Positions 17,637-27,005 of a DNA stretch of 64,000 bases are shown piece after piece. The first letter of the stretch is position 1; each line of letters opens with the position of its first letter. A program made the translations under genes and the position numbers. Location of the stretch: assembly GCF_030285785.1 (NCBI RefSeq), contig NZ_CP127247.1:3433501-3497500 (forward strand). The letters run 5' to 3'. The notes under the pieces are model-generated. The model made no database searches and was not told the origin of the DNA. It was given only the letters and a program-made list of their open reading frames with translations. The DNA is from Parasedimentitalea psychrophila. GTDB lineage: Bacteria; Pseudomonadota; Alphaproteobacteria; Rhodobacterales; Rhodobacteraceae.

Positions 17637-19895
17637 TTGTTTTTCAGGTTCTTACGCCGAAGCCGTGCAAAAAAAGCGCTAAAGTGGCGCAGTCGTTGGC
17701 TTCTTCGATTTGGCGGATTAATCTTAATCTGCTCAGGCGTTTATGTGCGAATCTTGGATCCATATCCTGTTGTTGCAACACGGCTCATCTATTTCGACTA
17801 TTTGCAACGTCTCTCCCCTCGATTGTTTGAACCAGATTTGCCGGTTCGTGTCGTCGACATTGACGAGACTTCGCTATCAATCCTTGGACAATGGCCTTGG
17901 CCACGGACATTAGTGGCCGATATGGTTGACCAACTAAACGCCTATGGCGCGGCAAGTGTTGGCTTCGATGTTCTTTTTGCCGAACCCGATAGGTATTCTC
18001 CCGCAAGATTTGCCCAAGATCCCAATTATGCAGAACTTTTTGCGCGAACAGATCAACTTTCACTGCTCGACAATGATGTCAGACTTGCAAATGCGAATGC
18101 TTCGTTGCCAGTCATCCTGGGTGTCGCACTAAAACCTACCGCCGACGAAAGTAACATTCAGTCAAAGGCAGGAGTCATTCAAATCGGGGACAACCCCAGT
18201 AACGGCTTGAATTGGGTAGCCGCGTGGACTTCACTGGCACCTCCACTTGCCGAAACCGCAAGTGGGATAGGCAGTATCAACGTTGCGCCGGGGGATACCT
18301 TTGGCATTGTCCGTACCGTTCCCTTGCTATGGCAAAGCCCCAACGGCTTGATGCCAAGTTTCAGTCTCGAGGCGCTCCGTGTAACGATGCAAGAACCCAA
18401 CATCATACTGGAGGGAGCACATGAGGAGGAGGGAATTGTTCGGTTCATCGAGCTAGGTGGCTTGGTAATTCCAACGACCGAGCAAGGCGAGCTATGGGTT
18501 CGATTTCGCCATGACAACCCTGATTTGTACATCTCCGCTGTCGATGTGATGACCAAATCAAATGACGAATGGATGCGAAATGAGATTGAAGGAAAGATCG
18601 TTCTGGTCGGCACATCTGCTGCCGGATTGCTTGATATCCGCCAGACACCTCTTGGAGAAGCCGTTCCGGGAGTATCCATACATGCTCAAGTCATCGAGCA
18701 ATTGCTTCTAGGTCAATCATTGCATCGCTCAGATACGGTCGCCGGATTAGAGATCTTGTCCTATGTCGCACTTGGTCTTGTTGTAACAACCGTCATGTCT
18801 CTTGGTGGAGCGGTGATGTCATTTGTTGCAGGAGGTGTCGCAGCAGCCTTGGTTCTGTTGGCCAGTTGGCTTGGCTTTCAACACGGTTCGATTTTGTTTG
18901 ACGCAACCTTTCCTCTTGCGGGAGGAATGGTCAATTTCGCAGTACTTTCAGGTTACCTTCATGGCGTTGCCGAACGCGACAAAAGAGCCATCCGCCGATC
19001 ACTTTCGCATTATGTCGCGCCAGGAGTGCTAGAGGAGTTGGATCGAACCGGGCAGGAATTACGCCTAGGAGGGGAAACACAAAACATTACGGTGCTCTTT
19101 TCTGACATTCGCAATTTCACGCCGTTGAGCGAACGCATTTCACCAATTGATTTGGTCGATCTTCTCAACAAGTTATTCACGTGTCTGGCCCGCGAGATCC
19201 AGGCTGAAAAGGGCACGGTCGACAAGTTTATTGGCGATGCGGTCATGGCGTTTTGGAATGCACCACTCAAAATCGAGAACCATCAATTGCATGCGGTTCG
19301 CGCAGCGCTTCGACTACGATCCTCTTTGGAGGATTTCAATCAAGCCTCAGTAAGGCAGGGGCTCCCACCCATTGAACTCGCTATCGGATGTGCTTCGGGG
19401 CAGGCTTGTGTCGGGAACATCGGTTCAGAAAGCCGTTTCAATTACACCGCGATCGGAGATGTTGTAAACGTCGCTTCACGCATCGAAAATATCTGCAGGC
19501 ACGTAGAATTTGATATTGTTGTCTCCAAAACTGTGATGGAAGCAATTGGCGGTGAAATAGGGATGCTCGAAGCTGGCATCGTTAAGCTCAAGGGCAAAAC
19601 CGAGCGAGAACCCATTTACATCGTCGTTGGTGGAAACGAGATCGCAAAATCTAAAGAGTTCACAAAACTTAGATCTCTTCACCAACACTTGATCAAAGAT
19701 CTTTGCGACAACAAAGCTAACAGCAGCTTGGAAACGCAGGTTCAATCTTTCATGGCAATCGCGGGGCAGGTAAACCCACGCCTTCCAAATTTCTATACAA
19801 AAATTATTGCGCGACGTGAGGATTTTTTACAGCCAGCATACAATGGGCTTAGAGCTGTAACGGTTAAAGATCCTATTCCGAACAATAGCCATTAG
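17637..19895 (+). CDS. CHASE2-domain adenylate/guanylate cyclase
   Basis: 752 residues from TTG 17637, 2 bp after the FecR gene with GGAAGGA upstream; no better start exists. One N-terminal membrane helix (about 23-42) is followed by a periplasmic CHASE2 domain (about 65-350, starting DLPVRVVDIDETSLSILGQWPWPR). Three membrane helices lie at about 365-440, then a class III cyclase domain from about 480. Metal-binding Asp residues are in VLFSDIRNF and, opposite, the substrate region has VDKFIGDAVMAFWNAP; GSESRFNYTAIGDVVNVASRIE is also present. It makes a cyclic nucleotide in response to a periplasmic cue. No cAMP-binding target is encoded nearby. Confidence 0.9.
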   Translation: MFFRFLRRSRAKKALKWRSRWLLRFGGLILICSGVYVRILDPYPVVATRLIYFDYLQRLSPRLFEPDLPVRVVDIDETSLSILGQWPWPRTLVADMVDQLNAYGAASVGFDVLFAEPDRYSPARFAQDPNYAELFARTDQLSLLDNDVRLANANASLPVILGVALKPTADESNIQSKAGVIQIGDNPSNGLNWVAAWTSLAPPLAETASGIGSINVAPGDTFGIVRTVPLLWQSPNGLMPSFSLEALRVTMQEPNIILEGAHEEEGIVRFIELGGLVIPTTEQGELWVRFRHDNPDLYISAVDVMTKSNDEWMRNEIEGKIVLVGTSAAGLLDIRQTPLGEAVPGVSIHAQVIEQLLLGQSLHRSDTVAGLEILSYVALGLVVTTVMSLGGAVMSFVAGGVAAALVLLASWLGFQHGSILFDATFPLAGGMVNFAVLSGYLHGVAERDKRAIRRSLSHYVAPGVLEELDRTGQELRLGGETQNITVLFSDIRNFTPLSERISPIDLVDLLNKLFTCLAREIQAEKGTVDKFIGDAVMAFWNAPLKIENHQLHAVRAALRLRSSLEDFNQASVRQGLPPIELAIGCASGQACVGNIGSESRFNYTAIGDVVNVASRIENICRHVEFDIVVSKTVMEAIGGEIGMLEAGIVKLKGKTEREPIYIVVGGNEIAKSKEFTKLRSLHQHLIKDLCDNKANSSLETQVQSFMAIAGQVNPRLPNFYTKIIARREDFLQPAYNGLRAVTVKDPIPNNSH

Positions 19896-20536
19896 AGCCA
19901 TTGCAGCATCGTCAAAATTACAATGATGTGAGCTTGTTAGACGACAGACAGACGTGGCAAATTCGGCAATCCGCAAGCTGCAAGATCAGCTATCAAGCCA
20001 ACTCTCAGCAGAGATAAGTGGCCGTGAGTAGATGAACAATTCCAACTAACCGCAGCAACCTCTGGACGAACCCAGATGCCTAGCCGAAGTGGCAGACCAA
20101 ACACGATCCTCAACGTCAGACAAGATTGAATAGCGGCGTCACTGAATTGCTGTTTCCGACCACACCTCCCGCTCGGAGGTGGGGTCCAACATGCGATTTG
20201 TGCAACAAAGCCCCCCCATAGCCGACGTTCATGCAAAGAGCAGCGAACTCCCGCTTCCCGCCCTTCCTGCTTGATATACCGCGTCATGCTGCACCCAGCA
20301 CCAAGGTCTTAAAAGGGCTGGAACCGGCCATTAGACGGGTTTTGCACGAACGGCCGGTCAGGGCCGTTCTCTACATTTATGGGCGAGTGATGTGGCCCAA
20401 TTGCTGCATTAGACACATTTCGGCACTAGGCTTTCGCGATCAGAGCACTGTGTTGGGTTAGTTACGAACCCGTTTTTTGTTCTGCAAATAAATCAGGTCG
20501 CCCAGAATGTATTGCTTCCCAGCACACCCTGGTTGC
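19896..20536. other. Non-coding region containing an island repeat
   Basis: No gene recognised. The right half is island intergenic repeat copy A (20240-20426). The left half shows nothing. Confidence 0.4.
20240..20426 (+). repeat. Island intergenic repeat, copy A
   Basis: About 187 bp closely similar to 24876-25064. Landmarks are GATATACCGCGTCATGCTGC, then TTAGACGGGTTT, CACGAACGGCCGGTCAGGG, CCGTTCT and CATTTAT, ending in ACACATTTCGGCAC. No coding content is conserved between copies. Confidence 0.7.
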
Positions 20537-20851
20537 TCAACCAAGAAGGATCCAAGCCCACAGCACCTTGCAGCCGACGTGGATAGCTTGGTCAGTGTTA
20601 TAGGAAATACGTCCGGAACACTTGGCGTAATCCGTGGCGGCATGAATAACGAACTCAGCAATGCCCAAGGCAAGCGAACCAGTGATGATACCAACAAACC
20701 CACCGTGGATTGCACAATGGGCCCCAAGGGCGTGATACCAGGGCACTCCACAAATCGGAGCTGTGTGGTTTTTGGCTCGAGCTAGGAAATCTCCCTGCAA
20801 CGGATAGTCCGCCATCGCATGGGCAAAGATCATCAGCGCCAGAATTTCCAT
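20537..20851 (-). CDS. DUF3307-like phage membrane protein
   Basis: 104 residues, hydrophobic, with FAHAMADYPLQGDFLARAKN at the N-terminus and FVIHAATDYAKCSG then DQAIHVGCK. The His/Asp pattern fits the small DUF3307 family common in phages and prophages. Function is unknown. GGGG lies about 8 bp before the ATG. Its sequence stands apart from its neighbours, so it is probably a stray phage gene. Confidence 0.6.
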   Translation of the reverse strand: MEILALMIFAHAMADYPLQGDFLARAKNHTAPICGVPWYHALGAHCAIHGGFVGIITGSLALGIAEFVIHAATDYAKCSGRISYNTDQAIHVGCKVLWAWILLG

Positions 20852-21312
20852 GTGTTGCCCCTACTTGAATATGACTTGCATCGTCCGTGTCAGGCTAGCG
20901 GCGCTTTATAATTTCATCTGTGACCTAGATCACTTTGGGTGCAGCGGCAGGAATTGAACCTGCTACCAAGACCTAAATACCGATCAGTTGTCGCGACAGA
21001 CGTTACAACAACTGCACCACTCCCACAAAAGTCTCGAACCAGCCCTTCGCTGCTATCGGCACCAATGGCAGCAATGCGCAGTTATTGACTTTTGCAAAGT
21101 CGGCCCCCAGGGCGCGCCGACATGTAGCGAATGGCAGGTCAGAGCCCAAGTTTCAAAATGCTGCACGCTGCATCAATGTCCGCTCCTTTGCGCTGAAGAA
21201 AATGTGAATGTGACGGGTCCTTTCGATATGGAATCTCAATCGAGCTGTCATTGCAGCAAAGCCATGTAACCGTAGAAATACGGATTGGTGATTGTGCCCA
21301 CACCTGCGATGA
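20852..21312. other. Non-coding region with tRNA-like sequence and repeat fragment
   Basis: The minus strand at 20940-21018 has a good T-arm (GCAGG-TTCAATT-CCTGC) and partly pairing ends, but no acceptable D-arm or anticodon arm. 21046-21110 resembles 16157-16222 of the island repeat family. Nothing else seen. Confidence 0.35.
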
Positions 21313-22833
21313 ATGCAAATGGCAGTCTTATACTCAATAGTTTCCCGGCGAAACGCTTTGCTATGGGCGTTTGCCGTCATACTCGGGCTCAGCGGGGTGG
21401 CGTTTTTTGAACGGCAAAACGTGGTCCGTGAACTGACGGTCAAAAGTGCAACACTGCATCGCTTGGCCTCCCAGCGGGCGGATCAACATGATGCGCATTT
21501 GACATCTTTGTCTGCGATTTTTGTGGCGGGTGGGGTTGAGCGGCAAGATTTGGTACTGGATGTCGCGGCAACAATCACGCGCTTCTATCCACGTATTACC
21601 TCGGTGAATGTCGTCCCATATGATCCGTCCCAACCGATGATAGAAACGCAGCCCAGTCTCTCGGCACAGGCCAGGGAACGTGTCGTTGAATTGGCGCGCC
21701 GCTCGACAGGGGCTCTGCAAATTGGGCAAATGCCAGATTTGTCGGATCATTACCTGCTTGTGAAACGCACACCCAATTCTGACGTGGCGCAGCATGGTTT
21801 GGCGCTGGTGATCGACGCCCGCGCGCTGATTGCCACAGATGATCCGTTTTGGGAAGCGCCATCGACTTCTTTGCGTCTATCCACACCAGACGGCCAAACG
21901 GTATTGGTGGGTCAGGTTGCATCAGGTGAAACTGGGTTTTCCAAACCGCTTGGAAGTGTGTCTCAGCCTTTGGTATTTGAGACCTCTTTGGCGATCGGGC
22001 TGTCTGACCTCTTGCCAGCCAGGAAAATGTTCTCTGTGATCGCAGTGGTCACAACGCTCTTTTTGCTGTCGGCCTTCGGTTTCAAACAACGCGCGCGCAC
22101 CAAAGATGCAGAAAACCGCGCCAAACTCAGCGCGCAGGAAACGCGGCTCGCCCATGCGTCGCGCGTCAATGCAATGGGCGAAATGGCCAGCGGCATGGCG
22201 CATGAACTGGCGCAACCGCTGACCGCAATCCTGAGCCAAGCACAGGCAGGACGTCATTTGGCGCGGCGCGGTGATGTTGAACGTCTTGGCACTGTGTTGG
22301 ACGACACGGTATCCCAAGCACGGCGCGCAGCGAATATCCTTGATCGCCTGAGACGCTGGAGCAAACCCAACCGTGCGCCTTCTGAGAGCTGTTCTGTCCA
22401 CGAAGCCGCCCAAAGCGTTCAGAACCTGTTGGCATTGGAGGCCAAGACGAAGGGGGCTGCGATTACACTATCGTTGCATGAGGAACCCCTCTTTGTTGAC
22501 GCCGATCCGGTTGAGTTGGAACAGATTGTGTTTAATCTCGTGCGCAATGCGTTTGATGCCTCGGATGCGGCACAGGTCACGATCAGCACGCATATCGATG
22601 GTCCGTCGGCTGTTCTGGATGTCAGCGATACCGGGCCAGGAGTGGCTGAACACCTCAAGCCCCGCATCTTTGAACCTTTCGTGACAGGTAAACCGGACGG
22701 AACGGGGCTTGGCCTCGCGCTGTGTCAAAGGCTGGTCGAGGAAATGAGCGGTGATATCATGCTGTTGGACGACACCAACCAGACCACTTTCCGTCTGTCC
22801 CTGCCGCTTTCAACAAAGGCGGTGGCAACATGA
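21313..22833 (+). CDS. Membrane sensor histidine kinase
   Basis: 506 residues. Membrane helices at about 15-33 and 238-258 flank a periplasmic sensor of about 200 residues. A short linker leads to the HisKA domain, with phospho-acceptor H297 in GMAHELAQPLTAI, and an HATPase domain with N-box LEQIVFNLVRNAFDAS, G1 DVSDTGPGV and G2 GTGLGLAL. The layout resembles DctB/TodS-type kinases. It overlaps the response regulator gene by 4 bp, so the two form one operon and a cognate pair. Two adjacent genes for exported proteins lie downstream, which suggests the ligand or its carrier is periplasmic. Confidence 0.88.
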   Translation: MQMAVLYSIVSRRNALLWAFAVILGLSGVAFFERQNVVRELTVKSATLHRLASQRADQHDAHLTSLSAIFVAGGVERQDLVLDVAATITRFYPRITSVNVVPYDPSQPMIETQPSLSAQARERVVELARRSTGALQIGQMPDLSDHYLLVKRTPNSDVAQHGLALVIDARALIATDDPFWEAPSTSLRLSTPDGQTVLVGQVASGETGFSKPLGSVSQPLVFETSLAIGLSDLLPARKMFSVIAVVTTLFLLSAFGFKQRARTKDAENRAKLSAQETRLAHASRVNAMGEMASGMAHELAQPLTAILSQAQAGRHLARRGDVERLGTVLDDTVSQARRAANILDRLRRWSKPNRAPSESCSVHEAAQSVQNLLALEAKTKGAAITLSLHEEPLFVDADPVELEQIVFNLVRNAFDASDAAQVTISTHIDGPSAVLDVSDTGPGVAEHLKPRIFEPFVTGKPDGTGLGLALCQRLVEEMSGDIMLLDDTNQTTFRLSLPLSTKAVAT

Positions 22834-23438
22834 GCGATCGCGTTTACCTCGTTGATGATGATGAAGCCGTCCGCAACGCATTAAGCCTGCTGTTGGAAAC
22901 CGTCGGGCTGAATGTACGCAGCTTTGCATCGCCCGAGACATTCTTGACGCAAGCGGCAAATCTGACGCCGGGCTGCCTGATCCTTGATATCAGGATGCCC
23001 GCGATTTCGGGCCTGAAACTACAAGAAAAGCTGACCGACCTGGGCGTATCATGGCCCACTGTTATTATCAGCGGGCATGGCGATATCGAGGCATGCAGGC
23101 GCGCGTTTCGCAATGGCGCGATCGATTTTTTGAGCAAGCCGGTAGACGAACAAGACCTGATCGACGCGATCCAGAAGGGTCACCGAGAACTTGAGAGCCT
23201 CCAGCAGGCGTCAGCAGAACGCGCGGAGGCGGTGGCATTGGTGCAGCATCTCTCCACACGCGAACAACAAGTCTTGGAGATGATCGCGAAGGGCCTGACA
23301 ACCAAGCAAATCGCCGATGCGCTCACCCTGTCGCCCCGCACGGTAGAAAGTCACCGCGCAGCGATTGCGGCCAAAGCGGGCACGTCTTCGGCGGCCGAAC
23401 TGACACGGTATTGGCTGGATGCACAGGCCGATCAGTAG
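22830..23438 (+). CDS. FixJ-type response regulator
   Basis: 202 residues. The receiver domain has acidic pocket VDDDEAV, phospho-acceptor D53 in CLILDIRMP and the conserved lysine in DFLSKPVDEQ. The LuxR/FixJ helix-turn-helix spans about 138-195 (LSTREQQVLEMIAKGLTTKQIADALTLSPRTVESHRAAI). The ATG lies within the end of the kinase gene. It is a likely transcription activator, with the downstream secreted-protein genes as the obvious candidate targets. Confidence 0.9.
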   Translation: MSDRVYLVDDDEAVRNALSLLLETVGLNVRSFASPETFLTQAANLTPGCLILDIRMPAISGLKLQEKLTDLGVSWPTVIISGHGDIEACRRAFRNGAIDFLSKPVDEQDLIDAIQKGHRELESLQQASAERAEAVALVQHLSTREQQVLEMIAKGLTTKQIADALTLSPRTVESHRAAIAAKAGTSSAAELTRYWLDAQADQ

Positions 23439-23529
23439 AACTACGGATTCCTTTGCGGAGGCTACGAATTCCGCCAATCTACATGGCAGATTAGAACCGG
23501 AGCATCAGTTCAACAAAAGGAGAAACACG

Positions 23530-24012
23530 ATGATCCGTTCTATTGCTCTTGCGACAGCCCTGCTGACACCAATCGCGGCCTTTGCCCAAGACCTGCCGAC
23601 AGCGCCCTATCTGCCGCTCAATATGGCAACCAAATCCGCACAAGCCGCCGTCGCAGCTTGCTCTGCCGAGGGCTACAATGTCAGCGTCGCAATCGTTGCG
23701 CGCAGCGGCGTGACCAAAGTGCATTTGCGCGCTGACAACGCAGGCCCGCACACAGTTGGCTCCAGCACAGGTAAGGCCTTCACATCCGCTAGCATGGGCC
23801 GTGACACGGCAGGTCTTGCGGGCTTTATCGGCGCCAAACCTGAAAACGGCGGCCTGCGCGATATGGACAGCCGTCTGGTGATCCAGGCAGGCGGATTACC
23901 GATCAAAATCGGTGGCGCTTTGGTCGGTGGCATCGGAGTCGGTGGCGCGCCATCCGGTGCGATTGACGAGACATGTGCGCGCGCAGGTCTTGACGCAATC
24001 GGCGCTGAATAA
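23530..24012 (+). CDS. Secreted HbpS/GlcG-like protein (DUF336)
   Basis: 160 residues with a clear signal peptide (MIRSIALATALLTPIAAFAQ) and AAAGGAG before the ATG. The mature part is the HbpS/GlcG fold: KSAQAAVAACSAEGYNVSVAIVARSG, a conserved TGKAFTSASM, and GGLPIKIGGALVGGIGVGGA. Family members bind heme, and in Streptomyces HbpS feeds redox/heme signals to a two-component system (SenS-SenR). Here the gene sits 91 bp after a kinase/regulator pair of a different family, so an analogous accessory-sensor role is possible but unproven. Confidence 0.8.
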   Translation: MIRSIALATALLTPIAAFAQDLPTAPYLPLNMATKSAQAAVAACSAEGYNVSVAIVARSGVTKVHLRADNAGPHTVGSSTGKAFTSASMGRDTAGLAGFIGAKPENGGLRDMDSRLVIQAGGLPIKIGGALVGGIGVGGAPSGAIDETCARAGLDAIGAE

Positions 24013-24068
24013 TCCAATCGCGGCCCGTCCCGAATTGGGACGGGCCAATCTCATTGAAAGGAAAAATC

Positions 24069-24734
24069 ATGCTTCGTTTTTTGCTGCTCGCTTTGGCAAT
24101 TGGCATCGCTGGCGCTTCCCATGCACAAACGGGCCCGTCTGCGTCGGACATCGTGTCTTATACCGGCCTGCATCTTGCAGCCCATGAGGGCGATGTGGAT
24201 GAGATCAACCGTCTGATCGCAGCAGGTGCTGATCTGAACATCCGTGATCGGTCCCTGCGCACCCCTGCGCATATCGCGGCCTTTGCCTCACATGATGACG
24301 CGCTGACAGCTCTCGCAAACGGTGGCGCAGATATGAATGCCTTGGAAAACGGTATCTATGATGTTCTGACGATAGCAGCGGTGGTGAATGATCCTGAGAT
24401 GGTCTCGCTTGCCATGCAGCTTGGCAATAAGCCCGATCTGATCACCAGCGTTTATGACGGCACCGCCTTGATTGCCGCGGCCCACCTTGGGCACCATGAT
24501 GTCGTGGCGCGTCTGGTGGCTGGTGGCGCACCACTGGATCATATCAACAATCTGACGTGGACGGCTTTGATTGAAGCGGTTGTCTTGGGTGACGGTGGCA
24601 CAGACCACATCAAAACGGTGCAGATCCTCGTTGAGGCGGGCGCAGATAAATCCATCGGAGATCGCGATGGGGTTACACCGCTGCAACACGCCACGTCACG
24701 CGGCTACACCGAAATTGTCGACATCCTGAAATAG
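24069..24734 (+). CDS. Secreted ankyrin-repeat protein
   Basis: 221 residues from ATG 24069 (GAAAGGA upstream). Signal peptide MLRFLLLALAIGIAGASHA, then about five ankyrin repeats (TGLHLAAHEGDVDEINRLIAAGADLNIRD, RTPAHIAAFASHDDALTALANGGADMN, and so on to GVTPLQHATSRGYTEIVDILK). It should sit in the periplasm as a protein-binding scaffold. It lies 56 bp after the HbpS-like gene and is probably cotranscribed. Periplasmic ankyrin proteins are known next to peroxide-detoxifying genes in other bacteria, consistent with a redox theme. Confidence 0.85.
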   Translation: MLRFLLLALAIGIAGASHAQTGPSASDIVSYTGLHLAAHEGDVDEINRLIAAGADLNIRDRSLRTPAHIAAFASHDDALTALANGGADMNALENGIYDVLTIAAVVNDPEMVSLAMQLGNKPDLITSVYDGTALIAAAHLGHHDVVARLVAGGAPLDHINNLTWTALIEAVVLGDGGTDHIKTVQILVEAGADKSIGDRDGVTPLQHATSRGYTEIVDILK

Positions 24735-25532
24735 GATGTATGGCAATGACCCTATCAAGGTGTGATACCTTGAAGGCTGCCGTGCCCACAAAGCTCGTTG
24801 CAACTTTCCCATAGCCGCCGTCGGCGCAACTGCGGCGAATGGCAGCTTCGTCCGCTGACTTGCCGTTAGTGCAGCCCGCAGCGAATGTCGGCTCCCCGCC
24901 CTTTGTGCTCGATATACCGCGTCATGCTGCACCCAGCACGAATGTCGTAGAAGGGCTGGAAGCTGCCGTTAGACGGGTTTGTCACGAACGGCAGGTCAGG
25001 GCCGTTCTCGACATTTATAGGCGAGTGAAGAGGCCCAATTATTGCACCATGCACATATAGGTACTAAGGGCGGGGAGCCGCCGTTCGCTGCGGTGGTAAT
25101 GAACGGCCGGTTCGGGCTTATTCTGTTGAAAAACTCAGTGTTTGGCCAATTGGGTGCATTTTGGCGGAACACCGTCCCGCCGACGCGCCATTCTGCGAAT
25201 AAATTTTGCTGGACGCGCATCCACGAAGCAGTTGTTCCGAATTATGGCGGCGTTTTTCTTGTGAGGGAGCATTTCAACAGAATATGCTGGAAGCACCAGT
25301 TGGACCGGATCTAGAGCGCTTGGTACGGGAGTGGCTATGCCGTGCCACAGGCGTTTGGCACCGTGGAAGTGAGGTGAGAGGAGCTGATGGATATTGTTAG
25401 ATTAGGAAGCATCGGATGTGGTCTTGGGTCTGCGCTTCGCCACGTCACTTAAATACCAGACTAAATCCGCCACATCGGGGCTTGCTGATTTGTGCCGAGG
25501 CGGTCTCTTGGCTGCCCCGACACGTATTGCCG
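24735..25532. other. Non-coding region with island repeat
   Basis: Contains island repeat copy B (24876-25064). The rest (25065-25532) has no convincing gene, though short stretches look like decayed coding DNA. Confidence 0.4.
24876..25064 (+). repeat. Island intergenic repeat, copy B
   Basis: Closely similar to 20240-20426 over its length, including GATATACCGCGTCATGCTGC, TTAGACGGGTTT, CACGAACGGCAGGTCAGGG and CGAGTGAAG. Its right part (from GCCGTTCTCGACATTTATAG) is repeated again at 26401-26465. Confidence 0.7.
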
Positions 25533-25865
25533 TCAGCTACCCGGTGCTTTGTAGGCTTTGGCAATCTCACCCGCCTTTGTTTGCATCGCGGTAAATTCGT
25601 CAGAAGTGAACGCCCGTATGGTCTTGAGATTGCTGACCGCGCCGCTGGCACCAGTCGCCATAAGCCCGGAGATCAGGTCGGTAGCGTCATCAATGGTGAC
25701 TTTGATCGAGAAATCGTTGTCGCCAGTAGTCAGGTAGAAGCTTTCAAGCGTGCCGCCCGCTGCTTCGACAAGGGAGCGGGCTGCCGCTTCTCGGTCACTC
25801 GGATTTTCGACCATCGCCTTCATGGCCGAAGCCGTGTAGCTGCCGGTTACGATATATCTTGGCAT
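25533..25865 (-). CDS. GYD-domain protein
   Basis: 110 residues from the ATG at 25865, preceded by GGGAGGA; longer in-frame starts upstream have no ribosome site and no similarity. MPRYIVTGSYTASAMKAMVENPSDREAAARSLVEAAGGTLESFYLTTGDNDFSIKVTIDD matches the GYD family of small dimeric alpha/beta-barrel proteins, with the motif present here as GDNDF. Biochemical role unknown. It is isolated among repeats. Confidence 0.8.
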   Translation of the reverse strand: MPRYIVTGSYTASAMKAMVENPSDREAAARSLVEAAGGTLESFYLTTGDNDFSIKVTIDDATDLISGLMATGASGAVSNLKTIRAFTSDEFTAMQTKAGEIAKAYKAPGS

Positions 25866-27005
25866 GGATGAATCCTCCCTGAGGTAGCAGACTCGCGAAC
25901 CACACGCCGACACCATGTCTGACATTCCGGAACGCAAGTCGAACTGCGGCATTCTTAGCCGATATCCGCCAAATAGAGCGCCAGGAGGCAATGTCACGCT
26001 ACGGGCGACGTTCATATAATCTGGATCATACATTTGGTGATGGCGGGGCAGTTCAGCCCGCCGCGCTCCGCACCAGCTTGGGCCCGATCGCCGACGTCTG
26101 GGCCGAAGCTGGATACGGAGTGCCATACGAGTTTGTCACTGTGGAGGTGAGTTAGAAAGAACTGATGGGCAGAAATTTTGGCGCTCCGCATGACTGATAG
26201 GTATTTATCCACTCTTGTCGCCAAAGGCCGGAATGGGCCGAGGCTGTGTGAAAACTCAATTCGGCCGCGATTTCTAAGAATACTATTCCAGTATCAGCCG
26301 CTCTGGAGAGCACTTTCCCGAAGGCTCTGAAGCATTGGTGTGTACTGAGAATATCCTCCCGCGGAATTCTCGAAATACCGAGTTTTCCCACAGTCCCAGC
26401 CGTTCTCGACATTTATAGGCGAGTGAAGTGGCCCAATTGCTGCACAATGCACATATAGGTACTAAGGGCCGTTCTTGACAGTAATGGGAGAGGGAAGCGG
26501 GCCGATTGTGCACAGCTAAAATCAACAGATATGAGTCCATCATGCCCCGCTGACCGACCGCACAACCACTGGACAACCGGCGAGACAGCTTAGAATTCCA
26601 ACCCGCTTCCACTCGCCCCTCCCTGCCGCACAAGCACAAGCTACAGCGGACCTAAGGCGCTAGGCGACACACAAGGCCGCATATAGTCATCCGCTCCACA
26701 GAGGCAGGACAGCGCGCGTCAGCTATAGATATGACGCCATCGCCCTTGCCAAAGCCGAGCGTAAACAGCCCGAATTCAGGTACATCCCAAAACGCCCACA
26801 CAGCCCATATCCGGCCCGTGTAGGTGGGGATAGATCACCAGCACCACCGCCCACTCGCCACTCCGATGCCTCCCATGGCCCGCCCGCTGCCCGTGTCTGT
26901 CGCACTGCGTAGGGAGGGGGGGAGGCTCGATCCTTAGCCCCGATTTCCCCCACACCGGCGGCGGAGCTTTCTCCTAACAATGCCAAAACTTCAACAGGGG
27001 GTCGA
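25866..27005. other. Long region without an intact gene
   Basis: Holds island repeat fragment copy C (26401-26465) and a GC-rich stretch leading into the ParB-like stub. A plus-strand frame at about 26720-26930 (YDAIALAKAERKQPEFRYIPKRP) looks like a decayed phage gene but has no intact start or recognised family. Confidence 0.35.
26401..26465 (+). repeat. Island intergenic repeat, fragment copy C
   Basis: CCGTTCTCGACATTTATAGG, CGAGTGAAGTGGCCCAATTG and TGCACATATAGGTACTAAGG match the right part of copy B at 25000-25070. It is followed by GCCGTTCTTGACAGTAATGG, which looks like a partial second start of the same unit. Confidence 0.6.

Noticed and set aside
20940-21018. tRNA-like sequence on the minus strand
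   Set aside because: The T-arm is good and the ends pair partly, but the D-loop lacks the GG pair, the acceptor stem has a mismatch, and no 7-nt anticodon loop with a 5-bp stem can be drawn. A tRNA search tool would settle it.
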